A stretch of 64,000 nt of DNA from Desmodus rotundus (Eukaryota > Chordata > Mammalia > Chiroptera > Phyllostomidae). The stretch's first letter is position 1, and each line of letters starts with the position of its first letter. The DNA lies in contig NC_071390.1 in NCBI RefSeq assembly GCF_022682495.2, positions 104,828,294 through 104,892,293 on the forward strand. The letters are read 5' to 3'. Shown piece by piece: positions 1 through 12,500 of the stretch. Under the pieces are notes generated by a model that searched no databases, was not told the origin of the DNA, and saw nothing but the letters and a program-made list of their open reading frames with translations. The translations under genes and the position numbers were made by a program.

Positions 1-462
1 GTTTAACTACTCAATTTGAATGGCACAAGCTCACCCAAAATCGAACTGAGGACAACACAAATCAGAACAGAAGAGGTGGGGTCCCCCTCGAGGAAAGGGA
101 ATGAGGGGTACAGTGGGCACATTGTCCCCCACGGTCCACTGAGCCAGTAGACCGTGGTCACAGTGCCGGCGATCAACAGCCACGCTCAGATGAGCATGTA
201 TCCTATGGGAAACAGGAGCTGGAGTCTTGTGATTACTCAAAAGGACTACTTCGCGTAGCTGACACTGAAATAGAGAGCCCAGGGCAGTGGTGACAAGAAA
301 TAAGCAGTTGGCTGAAATCGTTAGCACATATCCAAGGTATCCTGCACAGGAAGCACACACCACACACAGCAGTAAAAGCCCATCAAATCGGACTGTACTG
401 ACGATGAGCTGATTTGAGGAGAAGGAGCTGTTTTCCTCCCGCCGTGTGCCCCTGGCACCTAC
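1..462. other. LARP4B: LARP4B intron, nothing recognised
   Basis: Intronic sequence between the last visible exon and the terminal exons outside the window. No repeat, RNA gene or conserved coding segment was recognised. The long minus-strand reading frame here is read-through from the exon. Confidence 0.6.
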
Positions 463-562
463 CGTGGTGGTGCCGTTCACCTGCACCGATTTACTGGCGG
501 TAGTGGAAGTAAGTCTGTCTGCACTCAGGGCTTCCCTTGTCTTCTCCACCACCTTGGGGTCC
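463..562 (-). CDS. LARP4B: LARP4B exon (last one in the window)
   Basis: A 100-nt exon with acceptor CTTTTCACAG and donor CCACG|GTAGGT. It encodes [20 protein letters not shown], then [13 protein letters not shown], matching human DDPKVAEKQRE...KSVQVNGAAT. The intron before it is only 82 nt. The terminal coding part (human ELRKPSYAEIC onward) is not found in 1-462 and must lie outside the window. Confidence 0.9.
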
Positions 563-3500
563 CTGTGAAAAGGCCACCCAACAGGTGAGTCCCACATGAC
601 AACAATCCCAGTGGATCAGGAGGAGGCAGCAAGATGGTACTTACTCGGGCAGGTGGGCAGGGGAAGGGGCGCGCTCGTGGGCCATGGACAGTGTGCAGGG
701 GGCTGGACCTGGGGGCTCTCTGGGGGTCGATGCGGGAAGAGTGCTCGTGCCTGCATCCGCGCTGTGACTCTGAAAACCGTTGGGAGTCAGAGTTTACAGT
801 CAGTAGAGAAGTATGGGTCACATCTCTCATAACAATCTACATACCAACAGGGGTACCAGCCCTACCGACTCATATGGCTGCCCACCCTCCTCCTGGGGCA
901 CCAGCGAGCTGCTGTCATGCTGAGAGCACAGAATCAGAAAATGAAAGAGCCCAAGCCTGTCCTCCTAACAACTCATTCACAGTCTCGGGGCCCTGTTCTG
1001 TGTTTCCACCATATTATCTGCAAGCTTGTTTTCCCAAATAAACAAATATCAAAAATACCTATTGATCTCCAACAATCCTGTACCCTAGCAATATCTGTTA
1101 AAATGTGGAATTCCTAGCACAATTAAATAAAACCAACAAAACCCAAAAGCACCAACACCTCCATACCAATGTAATTTGGAGTGTCCTGAGGTGAGGGCAG
1201 GTGTTGACAGTTGTCCCCACCTGAATTCATGAAGAACCCCAGGGGGAGTGATGTGTTAACTCTCCCAATTTAACACAGGAAGAAACTGAACTCAAAACTT
1301 TTAAGTCAACCATTCACAGTCGTGAGTGAAAGACTTGACTTCGATGTTCTTAGTCAAGCTATTGACCCCCCTTCCCCGCCTCGTGCAGTGACAGCTCATA
1401 CACACAGGGATCTTCTTCATGACGTACAATTAACAAGAAAGGGAGGGGAGCAAATAAATAATTGAAAGTGAGATTAAGTGTCAAAAGAACATTTTCTTAA
1501 GATTTAACCTTTCAAAGCAGACAAAAGGTTCAGAAGTGAACTGAACGGAGAGGTGCTGAGGGAGATGAATGGAATGGCACCATCTACACCCCTGATCCCA
1601 GCAGGGTGACCAGCGACATGCAGCCTCCCTAAGAATCATCATCTTTTACAGCTTTGGGCTCAAGGTTGGTGGAAATGTGGGAAGGGGAAATGCCTCCATT
1701 CTGTAAAAGCTCAGTTACCCAGGACCTGTTCAGTCCTGACATGCTGGAATGTGAGGACTCAGGACATGACCAGCACCTTAAATCTCTGAAGCCTCCCCCA
1801 GCTCTGAAACTCGAGTGTCGTAGAGATAGAAAAAGCTACTGTAGTGCAACCCCAAGAAGCAGGGATGCAGGCTCTCTCACCTGGCCATGGAATCAGGCTC
1901 TGACTTTAAAAGTAGCAATTCTTTCTTCCAAAGAAATTTTACATAACAACTCAAAATGTAAGACAAAGTATTGATATTTTTGAAGTGGATGAACGCCAGC
2001 TTGCTCTGCCCACCACTGGGGGGAGTAAAGTCAGTCTGAAAACTAGAATTCATTATTTTTAAAATGCACTTTCCTCTATGAGACACTATAACTTAGAAAT
2101 TACTGTTTAGAAGTTTAGAATAATGCAGAAGACATTCCAAGTTTAATATATGATTGTTATTATAACCTTGATGGTTAAAAACAGGAACAGTAACCACATA
2201 CCAGCATGAAAAGGACTGAAAACTGGTTATAAATCCCATGTAAGCCCTGGCTTGGTGACTGAGGGGCTTCATGGTGGCCCTGACTACTGACAACCTGGAT
2301 GTAGTCTTTCCCCACCGAAAAGCCAGGGGTTCTGATTCCTGACATTTGGGGGTGGTAGGGAGTGGATTTCCTTCGGAAAAAGACATGGTGGGAGGGCGGG
2401 GGCCCTGACTAGTGTGGCTCAAGGGGTTGAGCGTCAGCCTACGAACCAAAGGGTCTCTGGCTCGACTCCCAGTCAGGGCACATGCCTGGGTTGTGGGCCA
2501 GTTCCCCAGGAGGGGGCACGCAAAAGGCAACCACAGTGATGTTTCTCTCCCTCTCTTTCTCCTTCCCTTCTCCTTTGTGTAAAAATAAATAAATAAAATC
2601 GAAGGAAGGAAGGAAGGAAGGAAGGAAGGAAGGAAGGAAGGAAGGAAGGAAGGAAGGAAGGAAGGAAGGAAGGAAGGAAGGAAGGAAGGAAGGAAGGAAG
2701 GAAGGAAGGAAGGAAGGAAGGAAGGAAGGAAGGAAGGAAGGAAGGAAGGAAGGAAGGAAGGAAGGAAGGAAGGAAGGAAGGAAGGAAGGAAGGAAGGAAG
2801 GAAGGAAGGAAGGAAGGAAGGAAGGAAGGAAGGAAGGAAGGAAGGAAGGAAGGAAGGAAGGAAGGAAGGAAGGAAGGAAGGAAGGAAGGAAGGAAGGAAG
2901 GAAGGAAGGAAGGAAGGAAGGAAGGAAGGAAGGAAGGAAGGAAGGAAGGAAGGAAGGAAGGAAGGAAGGAAGGAAGGAAGGAAGGAAGGAAGGAAGGAAG
3001 GAAGGAAGGAAGGAAGGAAGGAAGGAAGGAAGGAAGGAAGGAAGGAAGGAAGGAAGGAAGGAAGGAAGGAAGGAAGGAAGGAAGGAAGGAAGGAAGGAAG
3101 GAAGGAAGGAAGGAAGGAAGGAAGGAAGGAAGGAAGGAAGGAAGGAAGGAAGGAAGGAAGGAAGGAAGGAAGGAAGGAAGGAAGGAAGGAAGGAAGGAAG
3201 GAAGGAAGGAAGGAAGGAAGGAAGGAAGGAAAAAAATACACAGGGAGATTACACCTGGTAGCAGCAGAAATCTCTCTGTACCTTGTTAAGTAACAGCAGG
3301 CCCAGAAGGAGTGCTGGAGATGAATTTCCCATGACTTCAGTAGCTTAATCTGGTTGCTGGTATCTAATCACCCAGAGGAGTGAAAGCAGCTAGTCTGGAG
3401 CCTACAGAGCTCACCAAAAGCCACTAGAATTAAAATTATTCTGGGCTTATTCTTATCCACGTAGTTTACTAAAAACTATATTACTTCTGGTATAATTCAG

Positions 3501-6500
3501 GTTTTTCTGTTTTATTCTTCTGACTTGTAAAATAAAGGCAGGTCCTGAATATCAACAATAAAAATGTAATCTGAGTTTCTAGATGAGTGAAAGCATCTGT
3601 ACTGTACACTGTGGCACAGGTTTCTCCCTTGATCTCGGCAAATTGGGAACTAAAAGGCTTCAGTCCTGGATTCTACTGAAAATCTGTGTGACCTCTGCCA
3701 TTTACTCTCCGAATCTACATGAAAAGGAGCTCAGCCAAGTGCCTGGCAGGAAATCAGTGCACAGTAAATGTTACCAAACACTAGGCTTGTGACATGTATC
3801 TTACCCTTTCTTTTGATCCTAATAACAAGCTAGACAGCCTGTTTTCAAACAAGTCCTCAGTCTTCAAGTGGCCTGCCGCTCCGGGCAGCGGGGGGAAGTT
3901 AGACAGCCCCAATTCGAAGCTCGGGGATGGAGGTTTTGGTGGCGTTGGAGATTGAGTCTGACTCCTCTGAAAGAGAACAACACCACAAAGTCGCACAAAT
4001 GAAGATGGTACAGTGCTAAGAAACGCAGCAAACCAGTAAGGCAATAATCCTTTCTCTAATCTGATTTCTGTATCTGTCTGAAAAAACATAGAGATAATCT
4101 GACCATAACAACACTTTGTCACCTAATCAAAGGTCACTTAATAGGCAACTTCCCCTCTGAGAGCAGAGCTGTAAAGCTTAGTCCTCAAGGCTGCTACTGG
4201 GCATGATTGCGCAAGTTGTGTGGGGCTGCTTCCCTATGACCAAGACCCTCTGGTTCCTGGTACAGTTGGCTGACACAGACCGTGCAGGACACAGGTAGGC
4301 AGCAAAGTGATAGCTATGAACCAAGAATACACTGTAGAACAACTGGACCCCACTGTCAAAAATGAGAGTAGCCTGGGTCTAGACATTAACCTATTCATCT
4401 CCAGACAAGTTTTATGAAATAATGTGCAATCCAAGTCATAAAGGAGATAGTAAAGAAAACAAAACAAAAAAGGCCACTCTTTGAACTCTCTACAACTTAA
4501 GTAAGAAATTTTACAGGTTACCTACCAAGGGGAGGGAAAAACAATTACACAAAAAAAGGGGACGCTTCCATTATCTAAAACTAACTTATGGAAACACTTT
4601 ATATTTTTAAATCACTATGTAAAAACATGGTATTAGATATTATCACATTCCTGACTTTAAGAAAGTAAATTCAGCAGAATGATATCCAAGTGTAAATCAT
4701 AAACCCAAGATCTCAGGAGAAAGCCAGTGATATAATTTTACTGAAAAACTATAATCAATCTGTTTTCACATGCTAGATATCATTTTGTAGGTGTCCAGGT
4801 CCTTGGCTGAAGGGTACAAGGAACAGAAAGGGAGATGAGTCTAGGTTGTATCTGTGCTAAATGTCGGCCACTCTGAGTAGACACAATCCTGTTGTGGGGC
4901 TCATTTAACTTGGAAGGGCCGATACTTCCCAGAAACTTATACAGTAGGAAGATTCTACTCCAGAAGTAGAATCTAGAGAAAATCTGTTAGAACTCAAGTG
5001 AGAGCAGGGGAAGAATGACATGGACCTGAGATGGCAGCCTGCCAGCCTCTCTTCCTTTATTATGGGGTAGGTGCTAAGTCGAACCCTCGGAGCAAAGCTT
5101 ATACTTACTAACTGCAGCCACAGCAGTCTCTGTAACTCAGCAAACCTAGAGGTTATGCATAGACATCATGAACTCAAATCAATTTTCAAGTTTTATTTTA
5201 GACACCTGCATATTTTCAGAAGATAAGCAATTCCAAGGAGAAAGACTTCACAAAAACTTACTCTCCATTTTCAGGGACAAAAGAGTCAAGTAACAACTGC
5301 CCAGACACAGGAGATACAAAATGACAGCACTTACAGATGAAGTTTGATCTTGAAGGCAGTGTTTAACGTTTTTTAGAACTGATGGGCTTTGGGTGAGGTA
5401 TGAATGTTACGTTGGTCCTATGGAATTGGTTGGGCCAACACTCACACGCTTTGATGTCTCTAGGTTTCTTTATTTTTTTCCCCTTTTTTAAATTATATTT
5501 TATGGCCTAAGCTATTAGTTATCCTGATTTTCCCCTTAGTCCCCCTCCATCCAGCAACACACACTCCCTCAGGCACTTCCCCCACCACTGTTCATGTCCA
5601 TGGGACATGAGTATAAGTTCTTTGGCTACTCCATTTCCTATACTGTACTTTATATCCCCATGAGTATTCTGTAACTACCTATTGGTACTTCTTTATAAAA
5701 ATTTTTTTAAAATAATTTCATTGATTATGCTATTACAATTGTCCCGTTCTTTTTCTCCCCTTTATTCCTTTCCACCCTGTACCCCTCCACTATCATTCCC
5801 CCACCTTAGTTCATGTCCGTGGGTCACACATATTAAGTTCTTTGGCTTCTCCATTTCCCACACTATTCTTAACTTCTCCCTGTCTATTTTGTACCTACCA
5901 TTTATGCTTCTTATTCCTTGTACCTTTTCCCCCATTGCCCCTCCCCTTCCCCACTGATAACACTCCATGTGATCTCCATTTCTGTGAATCTGTTCCTGTT
6001 CTAGTTGTTTGCTTAGTTTGTTTTTCTTTTTTTAGGTTCGGTTGTTGATACTAGTGAGTTTGTTGTCAATTTACTGTTCATAGTTCTGATCTTCTTTTTC
6101 TTAGATAAATTCCTTTAACATTTCATGTAGTAAGGGCTTGGTGGTGATGAATTCCTTTAAGTTGACCTTATCTGGGAAGCACTTTATCTGCCCTTCCATT
6201 CTAAATGAGAGCTTTGCTGCATAGAGTATTCTTGGATGTAGGTCCTTGCCTTTCATTACTTTGAATATTTGTTTTCAGCCCCATCTTGCCTATAAGGTCT
6301 TTTTTGAGAATTCAGCTGATAGTCTAATGGGAACTCCTTTGTAGGTAACTGTCTCCTTTTCCCTTGCTGCTTTTAGGATTCTCTCCTTATCTTTAACCTT
6401 GGGTAATGTAATTATGGTGTGCCTTGGTGTGTACTTCCTTGGATCCAACTTCTTTGGGCCTCTCTGAGCTTCCTGGACTTCCTGGAAGTCCATTTCCTTA

Positions 6501-9500
6501 GCCAGATTGGGGAAGTTCTCCTTCATTATGTTTTCAAATAAGTTTTCAATTTCTTGCTCTTCCTCTTTTCCTCTGGCACCCCTATGATTCAGATGTTGAA
6601 TGTTTAAATAAAGTGCCCCAGAGGTTCCTAAGCCTCTCCTCATTCTTTTGAATTCTTGTTTCTTCACTCTGTTCTGGTTAAATGTTTATTTCTTCCTTCT
6701 GGTCCAAACCGTTGATTTGAGTCCCAGTTTCCTTCCCTTCATTGTTGATTCCCTATACATTTTCCTTTATTTCACTTTTCATAGCCTTCACTTCTTCCTC
6801 TATTTTGCGACCATACTCAACCATTTCTGTAAGCATCCTGATTACCACTGTTTTGAACTGTGCATCTGATAGGTTGACTATCTCTTCATTGCTTAGTTTT
6901 ATTTTTTTCTGGAGCTTAGATCTGTCCTTTCATTTGGACCATATATATATATATTTTGTCTTGGCGCACCTGTTATGTAGCAAGGGGCAGAGCCTTAGGT
7001 ATTTGCCAGGACAGGGCAACCCACTTTGCTGTGTTGTAATGCTGAGTGTGGGGGAGGGGTCCAAGAGGGAATAATGCCACTTGTTCAGCTCTCTGCTGGC
7101 TTTCAGTCACTTCTTATGCTACCCACAAGTAAATTGGGCACTTCTGGTGCTAATTCCCAGGTGGGTGGGTTTGTGTACCTTCCAGGACCCTGTGGGTCTC
7201 TCCAACGGACTTTCCTGTAAGGCTGGGAGTTTCTCCCACTGCCACAACCCCCAGTTTTTTCATTCAGAGGTTTGAGGCTTTATTTCCCCATGCTGGAGCC
7301 CTGGGCTGTGTGGTCTGTCTCACTCCCCAGTTGTTCCTTCCGGTTTATCTGCACGCAAATGTGGGACCGCCTGGTCCTCTAGTCACCGCCTTGCCACGAG
7401 TCCTTTCCACCCTGGCTGCCCATCTCTGCCCCTCCTATCAGTCTGGATGAACGTTTCTTCTTTAACTCCTTGGGTGTCAGACTTCCATACAGTTCGATTT
7501 TCTGGCAGTTCTCACTGTTTTTTTGTTTTTAAATTTGTTGTTGTCCTTCTTTTGGTTGTGTGAGGAGGCAAAGTATATCTACCCACGCCTCCATCTTGGC
7601 CAGAAGTCTGATGACTCGAGGTTTCTGAAGTCATCAGAATGTCCCAATGCAACAATAGGTATACTCTGTAATAAGTATAAATGTGTCATGTGCCTGGGCT
7701 TCTAAATAGTTCCCAGGGATTAGCACATGAATCAGGTATATGAAACAAAATGAAACAAACATGGCTATGAGAGAAAATTTCACCTCTTTAGGTGATGTAG
7801 TGAGTGAGCAATGGGAGTAACTCATGTCAGATAACTAGGCTCTGAAGAGATTCAGATGGTAGTCTTGTTAGTCCAACTATCACAGCAATCATTAATTCTA
7901 ACTGAAATCAGTCGATATAAATTGCCTTACCAAGGGGTTCACCAAAAACTAGACTAAACTGGCCAATAACATAGAATTATTGGTGTTACATCTAATTGGT
8001 ACTTGCTAAGTTCCAAAGAAAACACGTTCTCTGTAATGAGAAAATGCATACTTGATAGCTCAGGCGGCTGGACCAAAAATGTTCTGTCCTTGCCAACCCT
8101 CCAAGTGTGGAGTTAATTCTATACCGACAAGGCCAGTAAACATCCTTCTTTCCTTCATATCATTCTGTGTACTGCCAGGATGTTCTCCACCACTTTCTGT
8201 GGAAATGTACCTTATCAGCACTCATCAAAGCTCAGCAGAGTACTGGCTGAACTGTCATCACTCAGGAAGACGGGACCCTGCCTCATGTGCCTACCACTCA
8301 CATAAATCCACCACCATAAGTTACTGCAGAGGCAACAATGCTTTCTGCATAGTGGGCACAATGTTTTGAAGGAAAAAGACTGATGAAATATTTCCTATAT
8401 GGGAGAAGTTTATTCTGCTTGCCAAACCTAATGAGCCCAGTTATTTTAAATTATATTATAAAGTTAACTACACAGCAAGGACTCGCGTGGACACCTGCAG
8501 ATCAACCACATCACGTGTATAGTATGCTTCTGGCTGTAACACAGGCACACATGTGCACCATGTAGTAACTCAGAAAACTAGCCACCACCTTTTCTCCCCA
8601 TTAGAGAATCAAAAATATCAGCTATCACTTAATGGATATCACATTAAAAGAAAACTTCTTTTGAAATGCTCCTTATTACACCTTAACTTTTACTCAATTA
8701 TATCTCATCCTTTCTTCATATAAATTAGATTTAAATGTCTTGCAGAAATGACACAAGCTTCATGTACTCACTGTAAACTTCTCCTCCCTTTTCTTCCGGT
8801 AACCAAAGGAATTCTTCCTAGAGGAGAGAAAAAGCAGAAGACTTAATTTTTTCCCACTTGGAACATATTTCATTGGGCATATATAAGAGCAACACATTCA
8901 ATCTTTATGACTTTGTAATCTTTCATAACGACTTTTGGGTTGAAATCCTAGCTTACACTTAAGAAGTGTAAGCAAAAAACCAAAAAAACAAGAAAAAAAA
9001 AACCCATGAAAAACATAAATTGTATAGTAAAAGACTAAAACTGATGTCTAGATAGGTAAATCAAAATATTCAAAGAATATTCCTAGTAGCTATTCAGAAT
9101 TCTTATCATGATATAAATATTTGAACATCCATTCAGTTGGACCAGGATGTATAAAATCTAACACTAAACCACACAGGTGAACTGTTAGAGAATGGTGATG
9201 AAATGTATCAGATTATCATTGACATGCAAAAACTCCAATAGCCTGATCAGCTCTCGCTGTCCCCTCAACCCTCAGACTGCCAAGTGAACGGCCTACCCTT
9301 TAACACCAAACACACAAGCATTTCTAAACCTCAAGTACCATCTCTACCCAGCTGCTGGCTGCATGAAGTGTTCTATAGTCTACAATTCAGACCCAGCCAG
9401 ACCCTGGAGGCAGCAGAACTGGGCCATACACCACAATGCATAACCTAAGTGACCACAGCCCGCCCTGAGGATACTAAGACACTTCCACCACTGCCCTAAT

Positions 9501-12500
9501 GGGCTATGTGGCCTAAGAATTCACATATTATTCCAATTTATTATTTCATTTCTATTTATTTAACCCTTTGTCACCTCATGTAAATGCGAAGACTCTGTGG
9601 GGACATTTGTATTATATAAGCGGGGGAGGAGGTTAGAAATAGTCTTGACTAATTCCTTTATTTTACAGGACATCTACAAGCAGCCTTGCCCAAAGTAGCC
9701 TAACTAATTAAAATAATGAGCTTAGAGCCCTCAACTATGCCAAGTAGGATACGTATGGAGCCTCTCGTTCACCCCTCCAGAAACACAGTGCAAACCCCTA
9801 GGATTTTGGACCAAAGCCACACCCTCTGCTGCAAAATCAATTCCAGAAACAGTTCCTTGCTTTCAAATGGCTCTTAGTATAGCCTAAAGGCTTCACTGTA
9901 AACATCAGTGACCACGGACTTGAGCTGCCCATCATAAATGGGGCACTAAACCATGGAGGCGGGCACAAACACTAGCACCCACCAGCAGCAGAAGTGGCAC
10001 AATAGAGCCAGGGCTCCAGTCCTGTGTATTACCCCTTGCTCTCAATCTACATCTACAGTCTCGTGGAAAGTCTCTCAGCACAGGGACAAGGGGGAAGTTC
10101 CAGACCTGGATTACCGATGGCCATGCAGTATCAAGACCACCTTAGTTCAAACCCTATTTAGGAGCGCCTCCAAAAGCTAGGGGGCAGGAGGATCACCCCA
10201 GGTGGCAGAACTTCAAGCAACATACTTGTTATCCACTGTGCCTGGAGGCTGAAATGGCTGAAAGTACAGATTTACACTGGTTCTCAAGCAGGGGAGCTAA
10301 GGATCTGGCTGAATGAGAGACTCACAAAGACTAGGACCCAAGTGTGGTGACAGAAGACTTTGGAAGTCTTGTGGAAAGAACAGTGCGAAGGCATCTGTGT
10401 TGAAGTCATTCACTTCAGAAGAGACCCCTGACAGCAGGGAGAAAAGATGTGGTGACCAGTTAGCCTCTTCCTGGTCACCCCAGGTATGCAGTAGTCACAC
10501 TTGAACCTCTAGTGCCAAGGCTAGCCTATTGACCACCACCCTAGGGGTGCCAGCCTTGGCCCATTCTGAAGGAGCCTTGTCCCATCCTGGAGGAGGCAGA
10601 ACTCCATCAGCTCCATTCAGCAGACCTAAGGAGAAGCCACCTTGACCCCATGGTGCCTGTGCAGAGCAGGTGAGACCCAGAGGCCCATCCCACGGCAGCA
10701 GAAGTGGTGAGCAGACTGGCTGAGTGAAGAGAGATGCAAAGCTAGGGCCAGCAGTACCCTCAAAGGATGGCCCTAACTCAGGAGACGCAGCATATGCTCT
10801 GCACATGGCCATAGCTCGGGCCATGGCAGTGCAGAGGTCCAGGCACCATGAGCACAGGAGATCGTGTGCTCCATGGTGCCAGTAGACTATTAGGATACAC
10901 CCAATATTTTACCAGCACAATTTCTGCTTCCTGTGCCCACAGCTTTGAATTCTAGGGGTTTGGCTGTCTTGGTCCCTAGAGCAGAACGCACTCACCAGGC
11001 GACATAACTAAGCATCTGCTCAGCTGAAGTTCCTCCTGCCACTGAACCTGACTAAGGTGACTGCTACGCAGGCTGCTGCTACAGAGGGGCTGGAGAACCA
11101 TGTGTGTCCAAGGGGATTCTCTGGGGTGCCTCATACTGCTCCTTATGCACAACACAGAAAGTTAATGGAAAACAAAACAAAACCCAGAAAAAAAGGAGTA
11201 CTGGCAGTGGGTACAGCCACTGTGGCTCAGGTCCTGCAGGGTCACCCTCTGGCTGCACAGCCCTGACAGCCCGATACCTTGTCTAAAAACAAAGGAAATG
11301 TGAGGAAGAGGGAAGGAATCACCCATCAATATCAACCAGGGCTTCCTGAACAGCTTTTCCATATGTGTCATGTACACTGCTGCATGTCATCTCAACTCTT
11401 GCTAGTGGTGGTTTCAGTCCTCAGGGTAAGACTATGTGGGGGTCTCCATTTTGGGGGCAAAGGCATTAACTCATCACTGCTGTAGCTCGGAAGTTCAAGT
11501 GCTGTGGGAAGACTGTATCCATGTGGCCAGAGGTTGGTCAACCAGATGCTTCTCAGCTTCATGTGGACCCTTACCTTCCTGTGTGACAATGGACAGGTGT
11601 TCCTCAGGCCCTGTCTTTCCATGATCATGACACATCTTATTAAGCTTTTCCCAATAGGAAGTGCTAGCGGGAGATGGAGAAGTGAGGGAAGGATATAGGA
11701 ACCTGTCTTCCTGGTGGTACTTTTTCTGCACTGTCCCTCTAGCAGCATAGCAGGCATGGCCCTTCCTTAGGTCTGGCCTCAATTCCATAAGCCTGGCTCC
11801 AAACCTACCACTCTGATAAAGCCCAAATGCTCCCAATGTTCCCACCCCATCGGTAGCAGCTCCTTCCTGAAGTAACTGCCTCTGCATTTCCTCAGTGTCC
11901 CCCTTTGCCTTTCAGCCTTCCAGCATCTGCTGAACCAACTTTTTAAATCAAATTTCTAATACTCAGTTCTGTGCCAGTTCACCTGCAGCATGCTGCTGTC
12001 TTCAGTCATTCTAACTCTATTTTACAACCCCTCCAAGGCCTGGCCGTGCGGATTAACCACCATGAGTACAATGGCCTGCCTCTGGCCCTCCACACCCCCA
12101 ATCTGCACTGGAGGCACATACTGAGCCAGGAAGAAGAAAAAACAATGTTACTGGAGTTTGCATGTCAGACACTGTGCTGTACCCTCTATGAAACACTTAG
12201 AAATATGTTCATCTACAGTTTTCAAAGTAGGTTTAAAAAAACAAACAAAAAAAGCTTATGCAGCTTGAACTAGTTCTCCATCAGAGGGAACTTCCTTCAT
12301 GACAGGGCATATCGAATGAGCCACTAAGAGAACAAACTGAATAAAGCCAGCTTCAATCTGTCAACCCCAGACAGGAGAGCAGTGACTAAATGCAAATCTG
12401 GGACTCACTTCCACCTTCTTAATTTCACCTCTCTAATCAAGTGTAAGTGGCAGAAGGCAAGGCAGCAAGCAACAGCAAACTGCGTCAAAGGAAAAAGACA

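Noticed and set aside
2402..2480. tRNA-like sequences with A and B boxes (here and at the other SINE heads)
   Set aside because: They are Ves SINE heads with CT-rich bodies and A-rich tails, not tRNA genes.
2093..3241. Long minus-strand frame of repeated FLPS
   Set aside because: It is the translation of the (GAAG)n array plus a SINE, not a gene.
5470..7608. ORF2 or a full-length L1 in the HAL1-like copies
   Set aside because: In every copy the ORF1 region passes directly into the 3' UTR, with no reverse-transcriptase segment between.
11392..11887. Overlapping minus-strand ORFs of 121 and 130 codons in the GC-richer intron segment
   Set aside because: No recognised domain, and LARP4B exons join without it. 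Could be a decayed repeat or pseudogene but I cannot support either.
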